Assembly (NCBI GenBank): GCA_049325475.1
Contig: JBMOLN010000007.1
Coordinates: 372,001-436,000, forward strand
Reading direction: 5' to 3'
Source: MWCR01 sp049325475
GTDB lineage: Bacteria; Patescibacteriota; Patescibacteriia; 2-12-FULL-60-25
Length of the DNA: 64,000 nt
A model generated the notes under the pieces. That model saw nothing but the letters and a program-made list of their open reading frames with translations. It had not been told where the DNA came from and did not search any database. The position numbers and the translations under genes are program-made. How positions within the stretch are numbered: position 1 is the first letter of the stretch; every line of letters begins with the position of its first letter. This document shows, in pieces, positions 34,407 through 46,800 of this stretch.

Positions 34407-36365
34407 ATGTCTCCTGACGCCAAGAAAACGGAAAAGTCCAATTTGGATAATAAAAAAGAATCCGCCAAATCCGAATCCAAAAAAGACAAATCAAAAAGCA
34501 CGGTCTTAAAGTCCACGTTAATTTGGACTGCCGTCACCTTGGGCGTTATTGCTCTGCTGATCGCCGCTGCGGCTGCCGGAGTCTATGCCTATGAGGGAAT
34601 TTATAATGGAAAAATTTATCCCGGAGTTAAAGTCTTAAACATTCGCCTGGACGGTCTGACCCCCGACGAGGCAAGAGTCAAGCTCATCGAGGCGGTAGAC
34701 GACAAACTGGAAAAAGGTTTGATTTTTACTTTGGACGGTGAACAAAAAACACTCCAAGTCTCCGCCGGCAGTGACGTGCCTGATATCATCCGCTACGATA
34801 TCTATAAAGCCGTTGATGATGCCTACTTAATCGGCCGCAAGGATGCCCGCTACAAGATCCTCTACGAGATTTTACGCGCGCGGCTCACAAATTACCGCGT
34901 TCCGGTTGGTATAGAAATCGACGAGAATAGGCTGACAGACGCTTTGAGTCTTTTATATGCCGAGAAACTTCCGGCACCGGTAGATGCCAATTTTGAAATC
35001 GATACCTCCTTCCCTGAAGACGGACCGGATGTGATGGTTATACCCGATAAAGACGGTGCTCAACTGGACATGCAAGGCGTGATTGAAAAGCTGAAACAAC
35101 AAGCTGAAATTTTGGATTTCCAAACTATAATTCTGCACGTCACAAACGTTAAAGCCGCCAAACAGGCCACAGATCTGCAAGCCGTCATTCATAAAGTGGA
35201 AGAGGTCTTAGCCCGTCCGGAACTTGAGCTGACATTTGAAGATCAAACTTTTAAAGTACCGGTTGAAGAAATCGCAACATGGATTATAACCGGAACAGAG
35301 GATGACAGCATAACTCTTGATGAAACGGCTTTCGCTTCCAGTGTGCGCGCTTTGGCCAAAGATGTGGAAGTGCAAAGTAAAAGCGGTAAAATGGAAGTCA
35401 AAGACGGCAAGATCGTATCCTTTACCGCGGGTACGCTCGGCAAAAAAATCAACATTGCCAAAACACTTGAGCCGATTTTAACCTCCTGGCCGCCATCATC
35501 AACCTTTCCTCTCGTAGTGGAGGAGGAGGTCGGACAAATTACAGGCAGCGAGCTGGATGAATTCGGCATCAAAGAGCTGATCGGCGTTGGCCGGTCCAAT
35601 TTCCGCGGATCGCCTTACAACCGTACTCAAAATATTAAAAAGGCTGTTCATGATCACGTAAACGGCACTCTTATCGCTCCCGGCGAAGAATTTTCCATGT
35701 TAAAAACACTGGGAGAGATCGATGGTGCGCACGGCTGGCTTCCCGAGCTTGTTATCAAAGGCGATAAAACCACACCCGAATACGGCGGCGGACTCTGCCA
35801 AATCGGCACTACTATGTTCCGCTCCGCCGTGGACACGGGGCTTAAAGTTACCGAACGCCGCAACCATTCTTACCGCGTCAGCTATTATGAACCGGCCGGT
35901 ACCGATGCCACGATTTACGAGCCGTCTCCTGATTTTCGTTTTTTGAATGATACTCAAAAACATATATACATAAATGCGTACATAGTCGGCACCGAAGTTG
36001 TTTTTGAAATGTGGGGCACGAGCGACGGCAGAAAAGTGGAAACCTCTGATCCTGAAATCTACAATATCCGTGCCGCGCCCGCCACAAAATTAATCGAAAC
36101 CACCGACCTCGCTCCGGGCAAAAAGAAGTGTACCGAATCGGCCCACGCCGGCGCGGATGCTCATTTCACTACCAAGATTACTTATGCCAACGGCGAAGTC
36201 CGCGAAGAAACTTTCCGCAGCCACTACCGCCCCTGGGGCGCGGTCTGCTTAATCGGCGTCGAACAGCTTTCCAATCCCGAAGGCCAAGGCGATGCTGCGC
36301 AGTCCGGCGCAGACAATGAGTCCGCGCCAAGCGATACTCCTCCGGCTGATACGGCGGGGGAATAA
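34407..36365 (+). CDS. VanW-family membrane-anchored cell-wall protein
   Basis: 652 residues: a Lys/Glu/Ser-rich cytoplasmic head, one membrane helix at about 35-60 (LIWTAVTLGVIALLIAAAAA), then two PG_binding_4-type domains (from about 75 and 270). The VanW domain (about 395-520) contains GTLIAPGEEFSMLKTLGEID and GGGLCQIGTTMFRSAVDTGL with HSYRVSYYEPAG. The C-terminus is a low-complexity Pro/Ser/Asp tail. VanW proteins are linked to peptidoglycan but their reaction is unknown. The start has no SD and lies six bases after the 69-aa gene. Confidence 0.9.
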   Translation: MSPDAKKTEKSNLDNKKESAKSESKKDKSKSTVLKSTLIWTAVTLGVIALLIAAAAAGVYAYEGIYNGKIYPGVKVLNIRLDGLTPDEARVKLIEAVDDKLEKGLIFTLDGEQKTLQVSAGSDVPDIIRYDIYKAVDDAYLIGRKDARYKILYEILRARLTNYRVPVGIEIDENRLTDALSLLYAEKLPAPVDANFEIDTSFPEDGPDVMVIPDKDGAQLDMQGVIEKLKQQAEILDFQTIILHVTNVKAAKQATDLQAVIHKVEEVLARPELELTFEDQTFKVPVEEIATWIITGTEDDSITLDETAFASSVRALAKDVEVQSKSGKMEVKDGKIVSFTAGTLGKKINIAKTLEPILTSWPPSSTFPLVVEEEVGQITGSELDEFGIKELIGVGRSNFRGSPYNRTQNIKKAVHDHVNGTLIAPGEEFSMLKTLGEIDGAHGWLPELVIKGDKTTPEYGGGLCQIGTTMFRSAVDTGLKVTERRNHSYRVSYYEPAGTDATIYEPSPDFRFLNDTQKHIYINAYIVGTEVVFEMWGTSDGRKVETSDPEIYNIRAAPATKLIETTDLAPGKKKCTESAHAGADAHFTTKITYANGEVREETFRSHYRPWGAVCLIGVEQLSNPEGQGDAAQSGADNESAPSDTPPADTAGE

Positions 36366-36376
36366 CTTAAGATCAA

Positions 36377-36490
36377 CCCCTCATTCCTAAATCCTTTCCC
36401 ACCTCCAAGGGGGAAAGGACTTGTTTTTACTGTATAGATTAGATCCGCCCCTTCCCCCTAACAAGGCGGGAAGGGGTCGGGGGTTGAGGG
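36377..36490. repeat. C/G-rich palindromic spacer element pair
   Basis: CCTTTCCC-N-GGGGGAAAGG (about 36392-36418) and CCCCTTCCCCC-TAACAAGGC-GGGAAGGGG (36449-36477), followed by GGGGGTTGAGGGTGG, repeat the form seen at 18319 and 61698. This spacer can be read as an N-terminal extension of the Hsp20 frame but lies upstream of its promoter. Confidence 0.6.
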
Positions 36491-36504
36491 TGGTTTTAAC
36501 GGGG

Positions 36505-36533
36505 TTGTATCTTGATTCTCGAAACTGTATAAT
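36505..36533 (+). promoter_or_regulatory. hsp20 promoter
   Basis: TTGTAT (36505-36510), 17 bases, TATAAT (36528-36533). Transcription would start about seven bases before the ATG at 36547. No CIRCE element is present here. Confidence 0.7.
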
Positions 36534-36546
36534 TGGATATAAGTTT

Positions 36547-36915
36547 ATGTCCTCAACAAATTTAACCGACTGGTTTACTCAAACGGAAGAAGGCCAGCTC
36601 TCTGTTGATGTGTTTCGCGAAGGCGATGTGCTCGTTATCCGTTCCTTCGTAGCCGGAGTGGAACCCGAAAATCTTGACATTGCCGTCAATGGTGATTTAT
36701 TAACCATCCGCGGCCGACGTCAGGAAAATAAACAAAAGTCAGAGGATGATGTTTTTTATCAAGAATGCTACTGGGGTTCGTTCAGCCGCTCCATTATCCT
36801 CCCTTATCACGTTGCCGCCGATGCCACGGAAGCTCAAATAAAAAACGGAATTTTGGAAATCCGCATACCCATCCGCAAAGATGGAAAACAGGTCAAGGTT
36901 AAGTGGGGGAAATAG
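36547..36915 (+). CDS. Hsp20/alpha-crystallin family small heat-shock protein
   Basis: 122 residues from MSSTNLTDWFTQ. The alpha-crystallin domain spans roughly 20-110 (VLVIRSFVAGVEPENLDIAV, LLTIRGRRQENK, WGSFSRSIILPYHV, KNGILEIRIPI). The last strand is followed by a short basic tail. It is an ATP-independent holdase. An in-frame extension to 36421 encodes the repeat element and lies upstream of the promoter, so I reject it. No SD; probably near-leaderless. Confidence 0.92.
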   Translation: MSSTNLTDWFTQTEEGQLSVDVFREGDVLVIRSFVAGVEPENLDIAVNGDLLTIRGRRQENKQKSEDDVFYQECYWGSFSRSIILPYHVAADATEAQIKNGILEIRIPIRKDGKQVKVKWGK

Positions 36916-36917
36916 TA

Positions 36918-37004
36918 GCAGGATTTACTTGACGATCAGGATTTTTCATGATTGTTTTTTACACCAATTCAACAATCTTGAATAATCAAGCAAATCCTGT
37001 TCTA
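36918..37004. repeat. Cargo-less inverted-repeat element
   Basis: CAGGATTTACTTGA at the left and TCAAGCAAATCCTG at the right are near-perfect reverse complements (one base inserted). Inner blocks CATGATTGTT and CAACAATC also pair. It is reminiscent of the arms around the phosphatase and GxxExxY genes. Confidence 0.5.
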
Positions 37005-37084
37005 TTAAGTTAATTTTTATGCACAATGGACGTATGAATTACGTTCTTTTTTGTTTACATATATGATAATATATATCTGCGATT

Positions 37085-37822
37085 ATGCAGGAGGATTCCC
37101 AGCCTCTAAAAAGGCCAATACGGGAGCAATGGAGTAAATTGAGCAAAGAACAAAAAATCGCATTTATCATTCTTGTGATATGTGCTGTTTTTGCTTTTGT
37201 TTTTTCATTTATAAGTTTGCGTCATGGAATCTATGCCCCTTTTTTGGTCTCGGTTGATGAGATCGAGGCCAAGAAAGAACTGCTCAAGGATCCGATCGAG
37301 CAACACACGGCATTAAAAAAACGCATCGATACGGACGGCGACGGTCTTTCCGATTGGGCCGAGGAAAATGTTTACAAAACTTCTCCCTATCTTTGGAGCA
37401 CTGCCGGCGACAACTTGCCCGACAACGTCAAAATAGCCATGGGTTTAAATCCGCTTTGCAAAGAAGGGCAGGATTGTAATGCGGGAGCCTTGCGATACGA
37501 TCTGGGCACCAGCACTTTGCCGGGTAATGCGGATATCAGCGACCGCTTGCAAGATTCGGCCGGATTTTTAAGCGAGGGTCAATCATCGGTGAAAGAACTT
37601 GAGAAAAAAGCCACTGCTCTTGGCGTTGATGTTGATCCGGCCAAGGCCCTGGACAGGGATCCGCAAATGATTCGCAATGCTCTTTTGCAATACGGAACCG
37701 TTTCCAAAGAGCGTTTGGATGAAATCACGGATGAGGAATTGTTAAAATTTTATGATGACGCCGTTGCCGAATATCAGGCGGAAAATAATCAAGCCAAAGA
37801 CGATACCAAAACAGATTTATGA
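37085..37822 (+). CDS. Membrane-anchored protein with thrombospondin type-3-like calcium repeat
   Basis: 245 residues: cytoplasmic head, one membrane helix at about 25-48 (IAFIILVICAVFAFVFSFIS), then an extracytoplasmic part. That part has a clear Ca-binding loop DTDGDGLSDWAEENVYKTSP near residues 83-102 and a second helix-loop (DNLPDNVKIAMGLNP). The rest is helical and acidic. It overlaps the start of the giant protein gene by four bases (ATGA), so the two are translationally coupled and probably work together at the cell surface. Confidence 0.78.
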   Translation: MQEDSQPLKRPIREQWSKLSKEQKIAFIILVICAVFAFVFSFISLRHGIYAPFLVSVDEIEAKKELLKDPIEQHTALKKRIDTDGDGLSDWAEENVYKTSPYLWSTAGDNLPDNVKIAMGLNPLCKEGQDCNAGALRYDLGTSTLPGNADISDRLQDSAGFLSEGQSSVKELEKKATALGVDVDPAKALDRDPQMIRNALLQYGTVSKERLDEITDEELLKFYDDAVAEYQAENNQAKDDTKTDL

Positions 37823-40800
37823 TAAAAAATCGTAATATCAATCCTAAACATAAATTTTTTCTCGTCATCATCATGCTTGTGGTTGCGGGCTCGGCATTTT
37901 TGGCGTCTTTTGCTCATGCTAATGTAGACACGGAAGTACCGCGGGAGACGCCCAGGTCTGTTATTCCGTCATACTTGATACCTGCCATGTGCAATGGTCC
38001 CGGCTGCGACCTTAATGAACCGGTTCGCGATTATGTAGCAGATTCCCGCGAATATCAGCGGGACTTGAATGACTTTTATTATGAAAATAAAAAAGTCATC
38101 ATGCAAAAATGGCAGTTTCAATTGCAGCTCGCGGTGTTAAGCGGAGTTTTGGATGTATTGGGTTATTATTCCCAGCAATTTGCTTATCAAACAGCGGAAA
38201 TGATTTTAACCGGCGGAGACAGCGGCTACCCCATGTTTTATGCCGATGATTTCGGTTCTTGGTTAAAAAATACGGTGGATACGGCAAGCGGTGTATTTTT
38301 TGACAGCGCGTTTAAGCACATGCAGCAAGTGACGGATGCCAACAGCCCGGCGGGCATGATAGTGAACGCCAGCCATGATCTGCTCTGCGGGGAAATAAAC
38401 CCCATAGCTTTTCAATTGTCGCTCGCTTTTGGAGACACGGGTTTATTGAGCCCCGGAACTTGTACTTTGTCTAAAATCGCCGATAATTTTACCGCGGTCT
38501 CCGATTTGGTTAGTTCGGGCGATGCCATAAAGATACACGAAGCCAAGTTTACGCCGACCGGTGATGATTTGGCCGTTGGTTTGGATGTCAATAATCGTTA
38601 TATCGACCAATTATTAACAGCCGGGCGTGATGCGGTTTTGGAACGCAACGAGTCCGAGGGTATGCTTCCGATTCTGGGCAAGATTGACGACACCATAAAA
38701 TGGCCCAGCGTTCTTGCCAATGACAGTATTCAAAAAAACAACCCCCAGCAAATTACGATAGATCATATAAACCGGCAGGAAGAATATATGATTGACGCGT
38801 TTTGGCAGGCCGGCTTGGAATCCATTGCTTGGCTTTCGATCAGAACTTTTGGCCGTCATTTGCTTTTTGGAATTCTGCAAAAACTGTTCGAGCCCGACGA
38901 TATTGCCGGAGCGACAACGAATTCTCCCGACGATTTGATAATTAAATTCGAAATGCTGCAAAACGCGGATGCCTCGGGTGAAGCTCAAGATCTTTATGAG
39001 CGCAAACAGCTGGCCAAGGCTCTGGGAGATTTTGTGATACCTAATTTTTCCGCCAGAGACGATTTGGATATTTTGCAGGAAATGTCGGTTTGTCCCGCAA
39101 TCCGCAACCGCTGGAATTGCGCCATAGATACCGCATTGATGGCCACGATCTACGCGGGTACAAAAGACGGCGCCATCACTGTTGGCCGCGCCGCAGGCGT
39201 TGGTAGTGAAAACGCCTCTTATGCGGGCGAGGTTCAGGGCCTGCATCCGGATTGGGAACTGATTCCGGAAAGCGATATAAAAAACAATACCGATCCTTCT
39301 TGTTATCAGCGCGCCTATTGCGCCGGCAATTTAAAGAAACTCCGTTTGGCGCGCATAATTCCCATTGGCTGGGAAATGGCGGCCAATTCTCCGTTTAATA
39401 TTAAAAAAGACGGAAAATATATAACGCTGGGCGAAGTCATCCGCGGATTCCATAATTGCAATGACGATGGCAAATTGGACGTTGATCATCCTTGGTGCCA
39501 TCTAATCGATCCGGGTTGGATATTGAATGCGCCCGCCTACCAGTGCCGTACGCGGGGTTATGGCGACGCTCTGATCCCCCAAGTGGGCGATAGAATGGAA
39601 GATTGCGGCGATATTGTCAGTTGTTTAAGCACCAATCAAAAAGGCGAATGTGTCGGCGGTTACGGTTATTGTTTGGCCGAACGGCCTGTTTACCGCTTCG
39701 AAGCTCAAGAATGCGAAGCGCAGTTTGCCTCTTGCCGAACTTATCAATACGACGGCGGACAGCTTAGCGCATTGCGTTATACGGTTGAGCGCGGCAAGTG
39801 TTCGGAAGAATCCGTGGGCTGCATGTGGTTTGCGACCAATCGTTATGTCACCAGCACGGCTTCGCCTGACGGCCTCTGGGTCGGCACCGTCACCAGCGGC
39901 CCCAGAGTTTATTTGGACGGCACCCGCGAATCTTGCTCGGCCGAAGGCTGCACCCGCGTATACAAAGTGACTCCCGGCCAGCCGGCTTTGAATCTTGTGG
40001 CCAACTCCTCGTTTGAAAGCGTCATTACGGATGATGATACGGGCGACATATTGGGAGTGAATAATTGGAATTTATACGGGCTGGGAACTTGCACGCAATT
40101 TTCATCTCTGACCGAATCTCTCACGGCTGACTACCGTCAGGGAGGTTTTTCGATCCTATTGAAAGAATCCGGCTGCGACTATCCGGCTAGAGCGGAACAG
40201 CTTGTGGAAATTACCCCCAATCAAAATTACACCTTTTCTTATTACTCAAAGAATCCCGATGCCTCGCCTAACGGCGATATCGAATTGTTGTTCGGTTATC
40301 TCGACGAATTGACCGGAGATTTTATCGAGCTCAACGGCGCCGCCGGCGACATTGCTTTTTATCAGGATTGCAATTTTGGAGGCGGAGGATTGTTGCGTCT
40401 CCGCGTCGGCATATCTCCGGCCGAGGCCGGGGAATGGCAGCATCCGGTTTGCCAATTCGCCAGCCCCGTTAAGGCTACCCATGTTCTCATCACACTTACC
40501 GGCGCGGCCGACGGTATAAACTTCGATCAGCTCCAGCTTGAAGCCGGTGAAGTCGCCACGGATTTTGTGGAAGGCGTAAATCCCGATTTGCCTGCGGCAT
40601 ATCTTAAGATCGCTCCCGATGAATATAATTGCACCGGCGATGATGCCAATGACCACCCGTCCTGCAAAAATTTTGCCCGCAGATGCACCGAACTTGATGT
40701 CGGTTGTCAGGGTTATACGGACATCGAAGATCCGACAGCTCCCGAGATTCCCGCCAAATTAAGCGACCGCGACAAATGCCCGGGCTTTTGCGCCGGCTAC

Positions 40801-43800
40801 GGAGAATACCGCAAGCTGGCTTCGGCTTTTGATCTGGTGCAAAATCCGGCCGAGCCCGAATTCAATGATCCTGACGATGAAACCGTGGCTTACTTTATTC
40901 CCAATCTGGCCGAGGAATGCAGTCTCTCGCAAGTCGGCTGCGAGGCCTTTACCAACATGGAGTCCGCCGCGGCCGGAGGCGAGCAGGTGAGTCATTACAA
41001 TTACACGCGCTCTTGTGAAAAGCCCAATGATTTAACGCAAACCTACTTTACCTGGGAAGGTTCGGATGCCGAAGGTTATCAATTATATACCTGGGCTCTG
41101 ATAGCTTCTTCAACAACCGACAAAGCTCCCAAGCTTTTGCTTAAAGGCGCTCAGCTCGGAGATATCAAAGATCCCAAAACCTGCAATGAAATAACCTGGC
41201 AAACGGGCTCTGATCTTGATTGCCGCCAGTTCTATGATGATCAAGGCCAAGTTTACTACCGCTATTTTTCTCAAACCGTGGCCTCTGACGCATCTTGCAC
41301 GGTTATGCGCAAAGATGATTCAACCGAAGCCGACTGCAACAAGACCGGCGGCTTTGAATTTATCCCGCAAAACAAATCCTGCTTATATAATGTATTGCCT
41401 TCGGCCAGCTCGATCTGTTCGGCTTCGGCCGGCGGCTGCCGCGCTTTCCTTGGTCCTACCGGCCGCAATGTAATCCGCGCCTTTGAAACCGATTTTAAAG
41501 ATGACGCAATGCTCAATTTGATTTCCAGCAATGCCAATACCTCGATTCTTCAATCCGATGAATCCGTCTTGGTCGGCGATAAGTCAATCAGATTGGAGCC
41601 GGCTCCCGGCCAAGGAATTCAAGCCGAATTTGAAGTTCCTTTGCTGGCCACCAGCAGCCTTTTCCGTGTTTCTTTCTGGGCCAAATCCGAATATCCGCAA
41701 ACCGCGGCCAATGTGTTGGCAACGGTTGCCGTTGACGGCAATACCATCGGCAGTTTTGCTCCGGACATCCGCTGGCAGCGTTTTGAATTCGGTCCTTTCT
41801 ATGTCGTGTCCAATCCCATGAAATTGGTAATCAGCGGACCGGCACAATTGGGTTCCGTTTTCTTGGATACCATGCAGGTTGACGAGCTTCATGACACCCG
41901 CTTCATAATCAAGAACAGCTGGTCTGTTCCCGCCGCTTGCGACGCGACTCCCGAAGGCATACCCGAACCGCGCGCCATGCTCGGCTGCCGAGCGTACAAT
42001 GACCGCGACGGCAATACGGCTTATGTGCGGCAATTCTCCAATCTTTGCAATGAAGACGCTATCGGCTGCAAAGCCTTTGTGGATACGCGCGGCATGCCCC
42101 GTCCTTATAAAGAATCCTATTTTATCAACGGCACGGAAGGCGCCTCGTTAAAGTCCGACGGCTTGGCGCGTCTTTATGAAGAGCAGTATATCGGCTCTTG
42201 GAACATAACCAGCAAGCCGTATCGTTATTATTACGCCATAGATGATGAACGCGGCCGCTGCGCCGAAGATCAAAACTCTTGCCGCGCTTTTGGCCGTCCC
42301 GTCTTCAGCCAAGACCGCTTGTCGCTCGCCGCAACATCTCATGCCGTATTGGATACGGATCTTGCCGTTTATCAAAATCAGCAAAACATCTTCGCTTTTG
42401 AAACCGTTCTCTTAAAAGACGAGTGGGATCGATATTTTGGCGAGCAGGGACAAACCGATTTGGCCTGCCGCAAAGATGAATTGCATTGCAATCGTTTCAT
42501 TAGCGGCAATGTCACCGAATACTTCCGCGATCCAGGCAATCACACCTGTTTCTGGCAAACCGGCAAAGCCTTAAAAGCCAATCCATCGGTCGGCATCTAT
42601 ACTGACGGCGAATACAAAGGCTGGTTCCGCGATGGCACGGACACGCCCTGTTATCCGGGCTCAATTTCAAAATCACCGTACCAGAAGAACGGTGATGAAT
42701 TTGGAATATACTTTAACGGCGAAGACCAATACAGCGGCTGGGCCGGCAAGTGCCCGGTGGATCAAAGCGAATGCACGGAATTCGTTGATCCCAATGACAG
42801 CTCCAATGCCGATTATCCGGACGGCCGGCCTTACTATTTAATCAACAGCAGTAAACTTGATACAAGGTCTTGTTCCGGACAGGTTGATCCTCTTTCCGGC
42901 TGCATCCTTTTTAACAATAAAAGCGTACCCCAGCTGTTTGCCAGTTCCAAAGCCACGTATGCCAAAGTCATGGATGAACAAGGCGCCCCGCAAAGTTATA
43001 TTGACTGCGAAGGAGATCCTGACAACGTTTATTGCGCGCAAACCGCCAGATGCGCCGATTTTGACGCGGTACCCAATCAATACGGCCAGCAAATTGTTAA
43101 TAAATACAATGAATCCATAGCTCCGCGTTTGGCCGAACTGCAGGAAAAAATCAAGAATCAAGGCTGTCAAACCGACGCCGACTGTGAATTTACTTTCCGC
43201 GATTATCCCAACGGCGACGCTGTAATCGGTTCTTTCGTCGGCCGTTGCGTCACCGCCAAGAACGATGCGAATATTGTTCTTAAAGTGAATCTTGACCGCG
43301 AATGCGCTCGCTGGATGGGTTGCAGAACCGGTGAAACTCTTTATGACGCCGCCCAGCAAAAATTCGTCAATCAATGCACGGATCTCGAGCTTTGCGAACG
43401 CAACGGATCCAATAATGAAGATATTTTCTGCTCGCAATTCGTTAATCGCAATACCGAGGATTTCTTTAAAGAAGGCCAGTTTATCTCGTTGGAAAAATAT
43501 TCCGCGCGTCAAATTTATTTCGGCGCCATGGATTATTCCGGTTTTACGGTTCCCAATCAATATTTATTGCCCGATATCAAGCCTCGCTCCGTGGCCAAAG
43601 ATCTTTTGCCGCCCGAAGCCTCCATGTCCAACCGCTACGAGGATGATGTCCGCCTTACGGCTAAAATTCCCATGAAATCCGATGACGTGGATTCTTATAC
43701 GGATGTTAACTTTACGGGCGGTGTGAACCTCTGCCAAGACAGCCGCACAAAACGCATCGGTTATGTGGTTAAAGAAGCGGACGGCGATTACTGTATTTTG

Positions 43801-46800
43801 GCAATCAACGAACCGCAGGCGCTTTCCGTTTCCGTGGGCGGACAGGCTCTTGATACCGATCTTTCGCGCGATATCCAGCAGATCTATTCCGAATTCGTCA
43901 AAGGCAATGTGAGCCAAAACAACGCCAATGTGCAATCCGCCATGCCCGCTCCCGAATGCCAGCTGTATCCCGAGGCCACTTCGCCTTTGCCCAATCAATA
44001 TGTGGCCAAATGGAGCACCGCGTTTGAACCGCCCATTCCGGAAGAAATGGCCGAGGGTTATGAAAATGCCAACGCTTGCGTCTACGGCGAAGATTGTTCC
44101 TGTTCTTACCGCAAAGTCAGATATGATTCCGGCGATGAATTGTATTATTCGGTTAAGGGCGCCGCGCCTTTGGTGGGCATTTGCGTTGGCGGAACGAATG
44201 CCGGCAAAGCCTGCGTTCCCGGCGGTTATATTCCCGTCGATAACGCGAACCGTGTTTTGGTTTCCGGTCAAACTTCGACGGGCTTGGAAAGCGTGGTCAG
44301 CGCCGCCTGCGGAGGCGGGTATTGCGCGGCGATTCAAGATGTTGTGGTGCAAAACGGCCGTTACGGTTATTGCTTGGAGCGCGACAGAACCCGTGCCGGC
44401 GATGTTTCCCAGACCAGCGCGCCGTGTTTAACCTGGAGCCCGCAAGCGGTTTTGGGCGGTCGTTATGATTTATCGCATTTCTCACCCACGGCCGGCTACA
44501 TGCCTCCTCAAGGCAGCGGTGAATATTATTGCGTCAGCGGCGGCAATGAGCAAAAATTGGAAGCCCCGGATCTTAAAACTTACTGGGGTGATGTAGGTAC
44601 TGTGCGCGGAGGCTCCAACTTTTGGAATCCGGGCAATCTGTATGAATTCGCTTTCTCACGTTCCGATGTCTGGTACTATGGCACCGAACCGGCCAATGCT
44701 TATGATAATATTTCCATAGACGGCGCCCGCAACCGCTTCATTGGCGGAGACTCAAACGTTGATTGCATTAATTTGGTTGTTGACAATCCCGAGACCAGCA
44801 AGGTTGAAAAACCGACCCGTCCCACGCAATGCGACGAGGGCGATAATGTAAAGGCTCATTATACGCAGAACATGCGTTTTGCCTGCCGCCGCGCCAGTTT
44901 GTGCGAGGGCTATATTACGCCCGATACTGATGGCTGGGAGAGGCCGGATGCTAATGACAATGAAGGCCGCTGGATTATGACCGGCAACTCCATTTCCAAT
45001 TCTTACATGGAGTACTTCATCCCATTCGGTTTGAGTTTGAACCAGCCCTTTAATGAAAAATATTTTGATTACCGTTACGGTCTGTTTAAGTTCAGTATTT
45101 CTCCCTATGCGGTCGGATCCGCCTGCAAATGGAACCCGCGCTGGCTCGGCATGTCGCACGTCACGGCCGATCTTTCACCCGAATCCACGCAGTTTTCTTG
45201 CCAGGGCTATCTCCAGCAGATCCAGCAAAATTCCCAGCAGTTCGTTAACCAGTTTAACCAGCAATTCCCCGGAGTACTCGACCGCCAAAGCGAAAAGATT
45301 TTAAGAAATTCCGAAGGAGTGCCCGTTAAGCTTGAATGCGCCTTGGGAGGCGGGGAATGCTTCTATAAATATTGGGAAGCCGGTTTTAATGACGGCGGAC
45401 AAGAGGCTTTTACTTGGCCCGAAAAAACACATAAAGATAAGCTCGGCCAGTTTAATTTTCGCGATCAGTTCCGCGTGTATTACGCGCATGAATGCACTGC
45501 CGGCAAACCGTTTTTCTCCATCCGCGCCATGTTCCAAAACTTAAACTGGGATTCCAACCGGCTCTCCGCCGATGAGGCTAAGAATCTTAAACTCGACGGA
45601 CCGTGGCAGTTTGTGGGATTCTGGATTACAACCTGTCTGCCGCCCGATTATTCCAAGAGCGCCCAGCGTTTTGATCCGGGCTGGCTTTATATGCGTTTGG
45701 ATATAGTCAAGGCTGATGTCTGCCAGGAAGTCGGCCAGGTTGTTGCCCCGTATACCCGTGAAAGCGCGGCTTTTGCGGACCGTGTCTGGGCCGAAGGAAA
45801 ATTCTTTTTACCTGTTATCGGTGTTGAATACGCATCGCGCAACGAGCCTTTCGGTTCCGCGCTGGCTACGGGCGCCATCGGTAATGATCCCATGCTGGTC
45901 GGCGCTTCCGTGCCCATCTCAGCCGATGTCAGCAGCGCGCCAACCTTTATTGATTCCGGAGTCACGGTGCAAAGTTTATTTAACCGGCAAAATGCCTGGG
46001 CGCCGCTCTCCAATATCTTTGCCCGCGTCTACAAAGTCTGGCGCTGGGATCCGATCCCGGTTCACTCTTGGGATTGGGCCTGTGTTTCGGGCTCCAAAAA
46101 AGGCAAAATCTGTACCGTCAACGCCAGTAAATATCAAGGCTTGGTTGATTGCAGTGATTACGCGACCTGCGACCCTGATATTTCGGTAAACGAAAAAAAT
46201 CAAAACTGGCGCTGCAACACCCTGTCCGGCGTCAACCGCGGTTTACACTGCGGTGATGAAACCGTACCGGCGCGCAATGTTGACCCAGTCTGCCATAATG
46301 CGCCGGTTGCCTGGAAGGAGGATAAAAATACCGGCCAACTGCAAACCAAGGAATTATACGGCGCTTGTAAAAAAATTCCCAATGCCGCAAGTGTAAAATT
46401 ATCTACCGGACAATACGGCATGTCTGGTCATTCTGGCGGATTATGTGACACTTGGAATGGAAGTTATGATCAAAAATACGACATCACCCTAAACATTGCT
46501 ACTGGTCCGTCAGGTCAGTATTTTGTTCCCGCTTTAATATATTTAAATGATAATGGTTTTACAAATTACGGGAATAAAGCAACACCGTATGTAGCGGTTT
46601 GGGCTATTCTCAAGATGCAATCTGATCTGGTAGCTACGGGACAGTCAGGCGGGGGTCTTCAGAGCCAAGGTAATTTTAGAGACATCTTAGTCGCTATCAG
46701 CAAAGACGCTAATCTGCGCAATAAATTCTACGATGCCGCTGAATTAGTGTTGATAAAAAATAATGTAAGTAAGGTTTTTGGTCAAAATGAAACAACTTCT

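Noticed and set aside
36421..36546. N-terminal extension of Hsp20
   Set aside because: It encodes a palindromic spacer repeat and lies upstream of a consensus promoter whose start is just before ATG 36547.
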